A stretch of DNA of 58,645 nucleotides from Chitinophagales bacterium (GTDB lineage Bacteria; Bacteroidota; Bacteroidia; Chitinophagales; Saprospiraceae). The stretch's first letter is position 1. Each line of letters starts with the position of its first letter. The stretch spans positions 1 to 58,645 of the forward strand of contig JAAFJT010000019.1 of assembly GCA_013298955.1 (NCBI GenBank), given 5' to 3'. Positions 33,718 to 42,900 of the stretch are shown in pieces. Both the position numbers and the translations under genes were made by a program. The notes beneath the pieces are model-generated. The model did not search any database and was not told the DNA's origin. It saw nothing but the letters and a program-made list of their open reading frames with translations.

Positions 33718-36273
33718 ATGACTCTAAAAATTCCAGAATTGTCGCTCGTCGTTTTAATTGGTACGAGTAGTTCAGGCAAATCCTCTTTGGCGAAACGATT
33801 GTTTAAACCGACCGAAATTTTATCGTCGGATTATTGTCGCGGCATCGCTTCTAATGACGAAAATAGTTTGGACGCAACCTCAGATGCGTTTGAAATCTTA
33901 TATTTCATCCTCGCCAAACGCTTGAAACGCGGTTTATTGACGGTGGTGGATGCTACGAATATTCGGGTGGAAGACCGTAAAAAATTATTGGAAATTGCCC
34001 GACAACATCATTGTCTCGGCATCGCGCTCGTGATGGATACACCCGAAAAAGTCATCCTTGCCCGACACGAACAACGTACGGATAGGAATTTTGCTAAAGC
34101 GGTGATTTTCAATCAATTGAAAACCATGCGCTCTGGTTTACGCGGCTTACGCAGAGAAGGTTTTCATCATATTTACACGATTGAAAGCGAAGCACAAGCG
34201 AATGATTTAAACATCAGCCTCGAAAAATTATGGACCAATAAAAGTGATGAACAGGGTCCATTTGACATCATTGGTGATATTCATGGTTGTTATGATGAAT
34301 TGATTGAATTGTTAACAAAATTAGGTTATGTAATTGATAATCAATCGATTGAATATCCGAAAATAGCACATCCCGAAGGTCGAAAAGTCCTTTTTCTGGG
34401 CGATTTAGTGGATAGAGGGTTGCAATCGCCACAAGTATTGAAATTGGTGATGTCGATGGTGGAATCGGGAACAGCGATGTGCGTTCAAGGCAATCATGAT
34501 GCAAAATTATTGAAACAAATGCAAGGGCGCGATGTCCAATTAACGCATGGTTTGGCGGAAACGGTGGCGCAAATGGCGTTAGAAACGCCCGAATTTCACG
34601 CCAAAGTGAAACTTTTCTTGGATAATTTGCGCAGTCATTGCGTTTTAGACCACAAAAAGTTGGTTATTGCGCATGCGGGGATTCGGGAGGAAATGCAAGG
34701 ACGCGGTTCGGCAGCCGTCCGCGCTTTCTGTCTTTACGGCGAAACGACGGGCGAAACCGATGAATTTGGCTTGCCTGTGCGTTACAATTGGGCAAGTGAG
34801 TATCGCGGCAAAGCGATGGTGGTTTATGGACACACGCCTACGCCCGAAGCTGAATGGCTGAATAACACGATTTGTTTGGATACAGGTTGCGTTTTTGGGG
34901 GGAAATTGACGGCATTGCGTTATCCAGAACGGCAATTGGTGAGTGTGCCTGCGAAAGCGACTTATTGTGTTCCGAAAAAACCATTGATTGCGCCGCCTGC
35001 ATTGGTTTCGGCGCAACATGAATCGGATGATGTGATTGATATAGAACCTTTTTTGTCTAAACAAATCATTGAAACACAATTACTTGGCAGAATCAATGTC
35101 CGCGAAACGAATAGTGCGGCGGCATTGGAAGGGATGAGTCGATTTGGCATCAATCCGAAATGGGTGCTTTATTTGCCGCCCACGATGTCGCCGAGCGAGA
35201 CGAGCAAACATCCTAATTATTTGGAATATCCAACAGAAGCGTTTGCGTATTTTAAAAAAGCAGGCGTTGAAAAAGTGATATGTGAGGAAAAACACATGGG
35301 TTCAAGAGCTGTCGTGATTGTTTGCAAAGATGAATCGGCGGCAAGGACGCATTTTGGCAGCCTTGAAAATCGGGTTGGAGTGGTTTATACGCGCACAGGT
35401 AGAAGTTTTTTCAATGAACAAAACATTGAAAATCAATTTCTTACAAAAATTCAAACGGCATTAACTCAAAGTGGTTTTTGGAATCAACACGATACCGAAT
35501 GGGTTTGTTTGGATTGTGAATTAATGCCTTGGTCTGCCAAAGCGAAAGCCTTGATTTTGCAACAATACGCTGCCGTTTCGAGTGCAGCACGTCATGCGTT
35601 GAAAGCGGCTCAACCCGTTTTGGCAATGGCTTCACAACGCGGTTTAGATATAGCGGATTTACAACATCTGTATGCACAAAAAAGCGATAGCATCGACCTT
35701 TATACGGACGCATTTCGCCGTTATTGCAAAGATACGAATGGGATTGAAGGCTTGGTTTTAGCTCCTTTTCACTTGTTGGCAACTGAGGGTAAAACGCATT
35801 TTGACAAGAATCATATTTGGCATTTGGAGCAAATAGCCGATTTTTGTAAGGAAGACCCTGCTTTTTTGATGGCAACACCGTCTAAAATCGTTGATTTGAA
35901 TGATGCGAAAAGTATTGAAATGGCAACGCAATGGTGGGAACAAATGACCGAAAAAGGCGGAGAAGGCATGGTGGTCAAACCATTGGATTTTGTGGCTCGG
36001 GATGACAAATCCAGTTTATTGCAACCCGCGATTAAATGTCGGGGCAAAGAATATTTGCGGATTATTTACGGAGCCGATTACGATTTGCCTTCTAATTTGG
36101 ACCGATTGAAAAAACGAGGTTTGTCTTCTAAACGAGCTTTGGCATTGAGCGAATTTGCATTAGGCGTGGAAGGTTTGGAACGATTTGTCAAAAAAGAACC
36201 ACTTCGACGCGTGTATGAATGCGTTTTTGGTGTCATGGCGTTGGAAAGTGAGGAAATTGACCCGCGTTTATGA
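33718..36273 (+). CDS. Polynucleotide kinase-phosphatase/ligase Pnkp
   Basis: 851 residues, three enzymes in one chain. The 5' kinase has P-loop GTSSSGKS (Gly15-Ser22). The 2',3'-phosphatase of the calcineurin type has GDIHG near 186-190, GDLVDRG, GNHD at 258-261 and VYGHTPTP. The ligase/adenylyltransferase has nucleophile Lys525 in EEKHMGSRA and downstream motifs EWVCLDCELMPW and GGEGMVVKP. It heals cleaved RNA ends and, with Hen1, ligates them. Length matches full-size Pnkp. It forms an operon with hen1. The usual targets are RNAs cut by ribotoxins, but no ribotoxin is seen nearby. Confidence 0.95.
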   Translation: MTLKIPELSLVVLIGTSSSGKSSLAKRLFKPTEILSSDYCRGIASNDENSLDATSDAFEILYFILAKRLKRGLLTVVDATNIRVEDRKKLLEIARQHHCLGIALVMDTPEKVILARHEQRTDRNFAKAVIFNQLKTMRSGLRGLRREGFHHIYTIESEAQANDLNISLEKLWTNKSDEQGPFDIIGDIHGCYDELIELLTKLGYVIDNQSIEYPKIAHPEGRKVLFLGDLVDRGLQSPQVLKLVMSMVESGTAMCVQGNHDAKLLKQMQGRDVQLTHGLAETVAQMALETPEFHAKVKLFLDNLRSHCVLDHKKLVIAHAGIREEMQGRGSAAVRAFCLYGETTGETDEFGLPVRYNWASEYRGKAMVVYGHTPTPEAEWLNNTICLDTGCVFGGKLTALRYPERQLVSVPAKATYCVPKKPLIAPPALVSAQHESDDVIDIEPFLSKQIIETQLLGRINVRETNSAAALEGMSRFGINPKWVLYLPPTMSPSETSKHPNYLEYPTEAFAYFKKAGVEKVICEEKHMGSRAVVIVCKDESAARTHFGSLENRVGVVYTRTGRSFFNEQNIENQFLTKIQTALTQSGFWNQHDTEWVCLDCELMPWSAKAKALILQQYAAVSSAARHALKAAQPVLAMASQRGLDIADLQHLYAQKSDSIDLYTDAFRRYCKDTNGIEGLVLAPFHLLATEGKTHFDKNHIWHLEQIADFCKEDPAFLMATPSKIVDLNDAKSIEMATQWWEQMTEKGGEGMVVKPLDFVARDDKSSLLQPAIKCRGKEYLRIIYGADYDLPSNLDRLKKRGLSSKRALALSEFALGVEGLERFVKKEPLRRVYECVFGVMALESEEIDPRL

Positions 36274-36559
36274 TAAAATTCTCAGTACATGACAAAAAAA
36301 TAAGCTCATCTGCTTTTGAGGTGGAAACAGTTTGACAGCGTTCAAATAAAAAAAAAACCCAAATTGCGCGGTAGGCGGATGATGAATATAGTGATTTCAC
36401 CTTCCACAAAAATCAATTCCGACTGAATTTATCTTTGTGGAAGAGTTTCCTGAGTCAGCGAATGATGCGCAACAGCCACCCTCAGCAATCGTAAATCGCC
36501 TTTGGGGAAAGATATACCTTTTACGAATTTGTCATACACACAATTCAGCCTCTATTACC

Positions 36560-37756
36560 TTACTTCAAAACCTCCTTCACGGCTTCAAAAGGGACAAATA
36601 AACGAATCTCTCCTTCTGCATTCGAGGCAATGGAGCCGGGCGTATAATCAAACAAAATCCCTTTCTGAACCAAACAGAAATTGTCATTGGGATAGATTTC
36701 GCTATCAAAAAGGCGTTTATCCAAAGGGTCATCTGCCTTGACATTATACTGTTTGCGATAAGCCATTTCCAACGCATGACTGACGATTTTGTCATAATTG
36801 GGCTTAAAAATGTCTGTTAAACGCAATTGTTGCTCTTTTTTGAGGTCATAGGTGAATAAACCCGTCCCATAATTGCTGTGCGCACCGCCTGTGTAACCCG
36901 CCCAAAAATAGCCAACACTCAATTTGTTGCCTTCATTCATCAATACATGCATAGTGTGCGATTGCGTGTAATTCAACGAAACGATTTCAGAACTATCTTT
37001 TCCACTACTGCTTTTTCGGATTTCACTGGCATAAGCCGCAAAATATTCATCCTTACGCGCCCGCAAAAAAGAATCGGGCGAAGGCAATTGAGGGGCAATC
37101 AATTGGCGCATTCGGGTATGCTCTTCCGCACTGTTTTTAAGAAATTCAAAGACTTTTTGTTTTAAAAATAATGCGCCAACACCCGAATCTCGGAGTATCA
37201 AAAACGCCATCCCAAACATAGCCGCAGGGTCGCCTTGCAAATCTTTATTAACGGTTTTGGCAATCAACGAATCCAATTTAACATGATAATCCAAAGCACT
37301 TACGCCTGTCGGATAGGTTTCAGTGAACTCAAAAGCCTGTTTTTTGCCTTTTGCCACATCCGTCCATACGCCTTTGAAAACAGCATTCGTATCCAATACG
37401 CCCGACAATTTCGTGACAGGAAGCGTATCCCCTTTCGGATTTTCTTCTATCAATGTGAGAATGCCTGCCTCGACACTGCCTTGCACAAAAATCGGTTCAT
37501 CGCGTTGAAAACAACGATAATATCCTTGATAAATAACTTCTATATGTCCATTATTCGCCAATCGAAGGTTTTTAACAAGGTCTAAGGTAGCTGGTTTTTC
37601 AGCCAATTGTCCTTCAAAATGTTTGTAATAGCCTTTTTGTAGGCTATCTGCAAGGACTATTTCAGCCTTAACGGTTGGTAGTTTGGGTTCGTTTTTGCAC
37701 GCTGTGCAGTTATAAAAACACCATAACAGGAATGCAATCTTTAAACTCGTTTTCAT
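36560..37756 (-). CDS. RsiV-like lipoprotein (DUF3298/DUF4163 domains)
   Basis: 398 residues. A signal peptide ends at Cys20 (NCTAC), so it is a lipoprotein. The C-terminal about 230 residues resemble the RsiV/DUF3298 module: SLNYTQSHTMHVLM, GYFWAGYTGGAHSNYG, FTYDLKKEQQLRLTDIF and KGILFDYTPGSIASNAEG. RsiV is a lysozyme-sensing anti-sigma factor in Firmicutes; Bacteroidota lipoproteins with this domain lack the sigma-binding tail, so the role is open (possibly lysozyme or muramidase binding). It is a single gene; a half copy of family M lies past its 3' end at about 36355. Confidence 0.8.
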   Translation of the reverse strand: MKTSLKIAFLLWCFYNCTACKNEPKLPTVKAEIVLADSLQKGYYKHFEGQLAEKPATLDLVKNLRLANNGHIEVIYQGYYRCFQRDEPIFVQGSVEAGILTLIEENPKGDTLPVTKLSGVLDTNAVFKGVWTDVAKGKKQAFEFTETYPTGVSALDYHVKLDSLIAKTVNKDLQGDPAAMFGMAFLILRDSGVGALFLKQKVFEFLKNSAEEHTRMRQLIAPQLPSPDSFLRARKDEYFAAYASEIRKSSSGKDSSEIVSLNYTQSHTMHVLMNEGNKLSVGYFWAGYTGGAHSNYGTGLFTYDLKKEQQLRLTDIFKPNYDKIVSHALEMAYRKQYNVKADDPLDKRLFDSEIYPNDNFCLVQKGILFDYTPGSIASNAEGEIRLFVPFEAVKEVLK

Positions 37757-37894
37757 AAGAACGGTGATGGGTATATGACATTGGTTCGATTTTCCGATAA
37801 AATCAAACGAATAGGTTTGGTTGAATTGATTTACAGGGTCAAAATTAGAAAAACCTTTTGCATCTACTCTAAGAATTTTTTAAAAAAAACAAAA

Positions 37895-37942
37895 AAAAAT
37901 GCCTAAAAAATAACTCGTGAGAATTATTTTTTAGGCATTTTT
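37895..37942 (-). terminator. Terminator after tRNA-Gln
   Basis: AAAAATGCCTAAAAAATAA / TTATTTTTTAGGCATTTTT-like stem around CTCGTGAGA; on the minus strand it starts 4 bp after the tRNA and ends in a T-run. Confidence 0.75.
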
Positions 37943-37945
37943 GGG

Positions 37946-38016
37946 TTGGCCCGTAAGGATTCGAACCTTAACATACAGAACCAAAATCTGCAGTGCTACC
38001 GTTACACCACGGGCCA
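37946..38016 (-). tRNA. tRNA-Gln (anticodon TTG)
   Basis: Minus strand: acceptor TGGCCCG / CGGGCCA. Anticodon stem GCAGA / TCTGT with loop TTTTGGT gives TTG. The T arm is AAGGTTCGAATCCTT. Length is 71 nt. Confidence 0.92.
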
Positions 38017-38209
38017 AAATGGTTTTCGCTTCGCTTCTTTTAGAAAGCGACGCAAAGGTAATACCTCTTTCATCATATTGTCAAATTTTTTTTCACTTTT
38101 TTTTTAAAAAAATGTATTTTTATTAAAAAACATCATATCAAACCTACTATACCCTTTGTATTTTTTAAAATTCAGCAAAATAATGTTGTAAGGACTCTGA
38201 TTACGGTAT

Positions 38210-38217
38210 AACTTTGC
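38210..38217 (+). promoter_or_regulatory. -7 box of the CotH-type gene
   Basis: TAACTTTG fits TAnnTTTG; it is 63 bp before the ATG. Confidence 0.5.
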
Positions 38218-38280
38218 ATCACCCCTCTTAAAAGTAGCTTCTACATCCGATACAACTCATAAGATTTTTTTTAACCGATT

Positions 38281-41200
38281 ATGATTAAACGACCTATCTA
38301 TTACGCATTCCTCCTTTTGGCGTGCTTGGGTGTGCCAATGCTCTCGGCTCAAACCGCTACAATTGTTTTTCCTGTACAAAAAGATGCAGATGATGCCGAA
38401 GAATTTGCTTCAGGTGCAGTCACCCTTTCAAGCAGCGACTTGGAATTGGGGGGAAAAGACGGCAATCTGAATCAAATCACTGGGATTTTATTTAGGAATG
38501 TCAACCTTCCCGCAGGGGCGTTTCTGACAGAGGCTTACCTGCAATTTCGATGTGATGAATCTTTTCCTCAAAATGCCACCATTCAAATTCGAGCGCAAAA
38601 AGGCAATGCTGCCAATCTAACGAATGCATTGCACAATTTGAGCAATCGACCGTTGACGATTGCTTCGGTCAATTGGGTCACGCAACCTTGGTTAGTGGTG
38701 GATGAACGCGGTTTGAAACAACGCACGCCGAATTTGGTGGCTTTGATAGATGAAAATCGGCGTACGGGTTGGAAAACAGGACAAAATTTGTTTTTTCGCT
38801 TCGACGGCAATAGCGGAAGTGCCACTGCGGATAGTCGGGAAGCAGGCATTGGAGCTATACCCGAATTGGTATTGACCTACACGATGAGTGCGCCAACGGA
38901 TATTAGAAATCCAACTTTGATGGATAGTTTATCCATCAATGAAGTGGCGGCAAAAGGGTCAGAAGACGAAAAAGAAGATTGGATTGAGCTGTATAATGCC
39001 CATTCGTTGCCATTAATGATTGAAAGTGGGGTTTTTCTTTCCGATAAGGCAAATAATCTAATCAAATACGAATTAAAAAATATTGCGATTCCATCAAAAG
39101 GTTTTGTGGTAATTGTTGCAGATGGCGATACGCTCAATACGCCAAAACATGCGAATTTCAAAATTAGTAGTGATTCAGGAATCGTAGTTTTGTCGCGGCG
39201 CGTCAATGGGATTCCGACTTTAACGAACCAAATCAATCTTGGTTTGACCACTTTTAAAGATACATATGGGCGTTTGCCAGATGGAGCCAACAATGTAACA
39301 CATTTTACGAAAGGGAGTTTTCAAAAATCTAACTCATTGGCTACCAAAGATTTACCCATTACATTTAGTCAAAAAAGAGGTTTTTATAACAATGCTTTTT
39401 CATTAACCTTGACGGCGGCAAATGCAACCATTCGTTATACAACGGATGGCAGTTTTCCTTCACCGACAAAAGGCACGATTTATACAACGCCGATTTTGAT
39501 GGATAAAACGACGGTTGTAAAAGCGATTGCTTACGCAACAGGCGGGCTTTCTAAATTGGAAACGCACTCTTACTTGTTCAGAACCAATCGTTTAAATGAA
39601 AATTGGAAATATCCTGCGTTGTTGACCGATGCGGATTATCAACAGGCTTTGGATGAATTGCCTGTCGTGTCGATTTCATCAGCGAATCCTGTTTTGGATT
39701 CCACAGCTTCGCCTTTGTTGGGTACGTTTGAATTTGTGGAGCAGCCTTCTCAAAATAAAACAGGTACGGCGGTGGAAGTGGGTATTAAAAAATTTGGTAA
39801 TTCATCATTGAATTTGCCTAAAAATAGCTTGCGTTTTTATTTCAAATCAACCTATGGCGCGGATGAATTGGGTTACAATGTTTTCACAAAAAGCAGTACG
39901 GATAGTTATAAACCGTCTTCCAAAATCAAATATTTGGAATTGAAAGAAGGGCAAGATGGGCCCGTAGGCAATGATTTTGGAGATGCCCGTTTTTCGGAAC
40001 ATTTAATGCGTACGACCTTGCGCGAAATGGGCAATTTTGACCAGTTTACCCGTTATGTGAATGTTTTTCACAATGGAAAATATTTAGGTTTATACACAAT
40101 GCGTGAAAAGTTTGATGATAAATTAGCAGAAGTCTATCACGGCGGCAAAGCGGCAGATTATGACCAAATCAATTGTCAATTTGACGATTGGGTGCGCGGT
40201 TATGCCGAACAAGGCGATACAACACAATGGAATATCCTCAAAACAGCAGGACAAAACAATGATTTTCAACGCGTTAAGAAAATGAGTGAAATGTCGGATT
40301 ACATCAACCATATGTTGGTTTTCTTAACCACAGATTGTGAATGGGAATCGAATGTGGTTGGACATCACAATCCTGTGTTGACCAAATTCAGGTTTAGTTT
40401 GAATGATTCGGATGGTTTATTGTGGGGACCGCAATTATTTTCCAATTATACGACGCATTGGGATCCTTTTTTATTCAATGGTGCGGGCGGTTTGTTTGGA
40501 AATTTGTATCGCGGACAAAATTTGGAATTTATCACGATGGTTCGAGACCGCGTGCGTCAACATTTACAACAACCCAAAGGTGCCTTGACGGTGAATCGTT
40601 TCACCCAAAAAATCGATGAATCCATTGCTCAAATGACGCATTCGTACAAGTTGGATGTGGCAAAATGGGGCTATGATGTATCATTACACGATGAGTGGAT
40701 GGTTCAAAATGCCCGCATCAAAGGCGAATTGACGGCACGGATTGCGGATGTGATTCAGCGTTTTGGGGCGAAAGGCTTGTTACATACCCTGGATGTTGCC
40801 CCTGTCAATCATCCTTCTGGCACATTGGTTTCAACCGATGCCTTTAAAATTGTGAATCCGAATCAAGGTTCATCGTTGTATTACACGTTAGATGGGTCTG
40901 ACCCAATGGGCAATGATGGACAATTAGCACCTTCGGCGCGTTTTTACAATCCAGATAATGCGTTTTTGACAGGTGGACAATATCAAATTGTGACCAGAGC
41001 GTTTTTGGGCAATCAAAATTGGGGACCGAAAATGCCACCTGTTTCGTTAAATGTCATCAGTGCGATTGCGCCCTCTGCACGGATTCAATTATTTTCGGCA
41101 AATGGGTATCGATATGGTACAGAAGCTGTGTTTCATTGGTTATCCGATGCGTTTCATTCGAGCGATTATTTTACGATAGAACGGCGATTGCCTAATGGAA

Positions 41201-41631
41201 CCTTTGAAATTTTGGATTATGTCAATGCCGCGCCTGCACAATTGCCCCAAAAAAATATGTATCAATTTAAAGATGCGTATCCGCAAGTGGATACCAATAT
41301 TTATCGGGTCGGTTTATTCGAGCAAGGCAACAATCGCGTTCAATATTCGCCTACGATAAAATTGATTTTTCCAAAGAAAATGGAATTTACAGTCTATCCC
41401 AATCCTGCAATTGATGTAGCAACCGTCGATTTGACAGCGTTTGAAAATTTACCAACGGAGATTTGGATAGTGAATACTTTGGGCGTAGCTGTGCAGCATT
41501 TTGAAATACCTGCCGCACCTGCTGCTTATAATATACCTGTCGCTGAACTTATGGATGGTCAATACTTTATGAGGATTCGTACAGAAGGCAAACGAGAAGT
41601 CATGCGGAAATTAGTCGTGTCGCATCCTTAA
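38281..41631 (+). CDS. Secreted CotH-kinase-family protein with lamin-tail and type IX sorting domains
   Basis: 1116 residues. Signal peptide to about Ala23. About 25-205 is a DNRLRE-like carbohydrate-binding-type domain (LTEAYLQFRCD ... LVLTYT). About 210-330 is a lamin-tail domain (INEVAAKGSEDEKEDWIELYN). About 355-430 and 845-925 are two chitobiase-C-like repeats (IRYTTDGSFPSPTKGTIY, LYYTLDGSDPMGND). About 455-800 is a CotH kinase-like domain with LGLYTMREKFDDKL and TTDCEWESN. The end is a type IX secretion sorting domain (FTVYPNPAIDVATVDL). It is expected at the cell surface. CotH kinases phosphorylate spore-coat or secreted proteins elsewhere; the substrate here is unknown. Confidence 0.9.
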   Translation: MIKRPIYYAFLLLACLGVPMLSAQTATIVFPVQKDADDAEEFASGAVTLSSSDLELGGKDGNLNQITGILFRNVNLPAGAFLTEAYLQFRCDESFPQNATIQIRAQKGNAANLTNALHNLSNRPLTIASVNWVTQPWLVVDERGLKQRTPNLVALIDENRRTGWKTGQNLFFRFDGNSGSATADSREAGIGAIPELVLTYTMSAPTDIRNPTLMDSLSINEVAAKGSEDEKEDWIELYNAHSLPLMIESGVFLSDKANNLIKYELKNIAIPSKGFVVIVADGDTLNTPKHANFKISSDSGIVVLSRRVNGIPTLTNQINLGLTTFKDTYGRLPDGANNVTHFTKGSFQKSNSLATKDLPITFSQKRGFYNNAFSLTLTAANATIRYTTDGSFPSPTKGTIYTTPILMDKTTVVKAIAYATGGLSKLETHSYLFRTNRLNENWKYPALLTDADYQQALDELPVVSISSANPVLDSTASPLLGTFEFVEQPSQNKTGTAVEVGIKKFGNSSLNLPKNSLRFYFKSTYGADELGYNVFTKSSTDSYKPSSKIKYLELKEGQDGPVGNDFGDARFSEHLMRTTLREMGNFDQFTRYVNVFHNGKYLGLYTMREKFDDKLAEVYHGGKAADYDQINCQFDDWVRGYAEQGDTTQWNILKTAGQNNDFQRVKKMSEMSDYINHMLVFLTTDCEWESNVVGHHNPVLTKFRFSLNDSDGLLWGPQLFSNYTTHWDPFLFNGAGGLFGNLYRGQNLEFITMVRDRVRQHLQQPKGALTVNRFTQKIDESIAQMTHSYKLDVAKWGYDVSLHDEWMVQNARIKGELTARIADVIQRFGAKGLLHTLDVAPVNHPSGTLVSTDAFKIVNPNQGSSLYYTLDGSDPMGNDGQLAPSARFYNPDNAFLTGGQYQIVTRAFLGNQNWGPKMPPVSLNVISAIAPSARIQLFSANGYRYGTEAVFHWLSDAFHSSDYFTIERRLPNGTFEILDYVNAAPAQLPQKNMYQFKDAYPQVDTNIYRVGLFEQGNNRVQYSPTIKLIFPKKMEFTVYPNPAIDVATVDLTAFENLPTEIWIVNTLGVAVQHFEIPAAPAAYNIPVAELMDGQYFMRIRTEGKREVMRKLVVSHP

Positions 41632-41769
41632 AAAAGAAGTTGGATGACCTAATACTGTATTTGCTTATATGAGGGGTGGACATAACCTATTCTATTGAAA
41701 ATAAATTAGTTATAATATGATGGATAGGCATAAAAAAAGCGTTTAAAAAAATCAAAAATCCACCAACCG

Positions 41770-41835
41770 TTTAGAAGGTTTAAAGCCTTCTAAATCATTG
41801 ATAATCAATGATTTAGAAGGCTTTACTGTTTTATT
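41770..41835 (+). repeat. Palindrome with mutually exclusive stems
   Basis: TTTAGAAGG (1), CCTTCTAAATCATTGAT (2) and ATCAATGATTTAGAAGG (3) can pair as 1:2 or as 2:3. The longer 2:3 stem is followed by CTTTACTGTTTTATTTT. It may be only a family-D relative carrying an extra half arm. Confidence 0.65.
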
Positions 41836-41923
41836 TTGCGCTAAAAACGCGGAAGAACCATAACTTTTTGATAGTGAGCACAATTTTTTTTTTAACAATA
41901 CTGAAGCGTGTCCCAAAAAAAAT

Positions 41924-41931
41924 TACCTTTG
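41924..41931 (+). promoter_or_regulatory. -7 box of the DUF4239 gene
   Basis: TACCTTTG fits TAnnTTTG, 85 bp before the ATG. Confidence 0.5.
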
Positions 41932-42015
41932 TGCTTTGGGCAAACTTTGTATTCAAGGAACTGCACTAAAACCTGCGAATAAACCTATTTTTTTCTTAAC
42001 TTTTTTTTACAAACG

Positions 42016-42804
42016 ATGGATTTTTATTGGATTTACGAATTACCCAATTGGCTATTTTTTAGTTCAACGGTGGGTTTTTTCGTCTTATTTTCGCTTTTGG
42101 GAACCCTCTTTTTAGGACGGCGTATGGAAAGTTTTTTCGGACTTACAGAAGAAACCAATGATATTGTGGGTCATTTTTTATCCATGAGTGGTGTTTTTTA
42201 CGGAATCACCTTAGGATTAATCGCGGTTTCGACCTATGAAACCTTTGGTGCGGCGGAATCCAGTGTCGCCAATGAAGCCAATGCACTCAATACGTTGTAT
42301 CGAGCAACCAACCTTTTTGAACGGTCTGACAAAAAACAGATGCGCACGACGCTCAAAAAATATGCAACCTACATGGCAAAAGACGGTTGGGAATTGCAAC
42401 GAGAAGGCAAGATTCCAACGGGTTTATCTGCCATCGTGGATACTTTTCAAAAAGAATTAATTGATTATCAATTGATTACAGATAAAGATAAAATTATCTT
42501 TGAAGAAGTATTGAAACATTTTAATGACCTAAGTGAACGACGCAGACTGCGCGTCAGCAACATTACCGCAGGATTACCCGCAACCATTTGGCTGATTTTA
42601 TTATTGGGCGCGTTCGTCAATATCGCTTTAACTTGGCTTTTGGTCATTAACAATCGGCGATTTGATATTTTAATTAATGCGTTAAGTGGGATTTTATTAG
42701 GGTCGCTCATCTATTGGATTGCCGCGATGGACAATCCGTTTCGAGGCGAATATAGCGTGAGCGCGGAACCATTTGAACTTTTGTTGACGGGCTTAATGAA
42801 ATAA
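42016..42804 (+). CDS. DUF4239 (bestrophin-like) membrane protein
   Basis: 262 residues. Two N-terminal helices (about 12-32 and 55-75, including HFLSMSGVFYGITLGLIAVS) and two near the C-terminus (about 192-212 and 220-238) flank a cytoplasmic helical domain of about 110 residues. The segment AESSVANEANALNTLYRATN and the closing MDNPFRGEYSVSAEPFELLL are typical of DUF4239 proteins, some of which are annotated bestrophin-like (anion channels). Function is not established. The gene has its own promoter box. Confidence 0.85.
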   Translation: MDFYWIYELPNWLFFSSTVGFFVLFSLLGTLFLGRRMESFFGLTEETNDIVGHFLSMSGVFYGITLGLIAVSTYETFGAAESSVANEANALNTLYRATNLFERSDKKQMRTTLKKYATYMAKDGWELQREGKIPTGLSAIVDTFQKELIDYQLITDKDKIIFEEVLKHFNDLSERRRLRVSNITAGLPATIWLILLLGAFVNIALTWLLVINNRRFDILINALSGILLGSLIYWIAAMDNPFRGEYSVSAEPFELLLTGLMK

Positions 42805-42900
42805 AACAGGTTTATCTTTTATAACGGAACTTATAAATGTATAAATCATTGACAATAAAACACTTAAATATTATTTTTTATACCAAAACTAAGTTAATGT

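Larger units (their letters stand above)
37757..38280. other. Intergenic region containing tRNA-Gln
   Basis: Contains a terminator, tRNA-Gln and the promoter of the CotH-type gene (box at 38210-38217). The rest is AT-rich and featureless. Confidence 0.6.
41632..42015. other. Intergenic region with competing hairpins and a promoter
   Basis: 384 bp, no gene. It holds the alternative hairpins at 41770-41835 and the promoter box at 41924-41931; the remainder is AT-rich. Confidence 0.6.
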
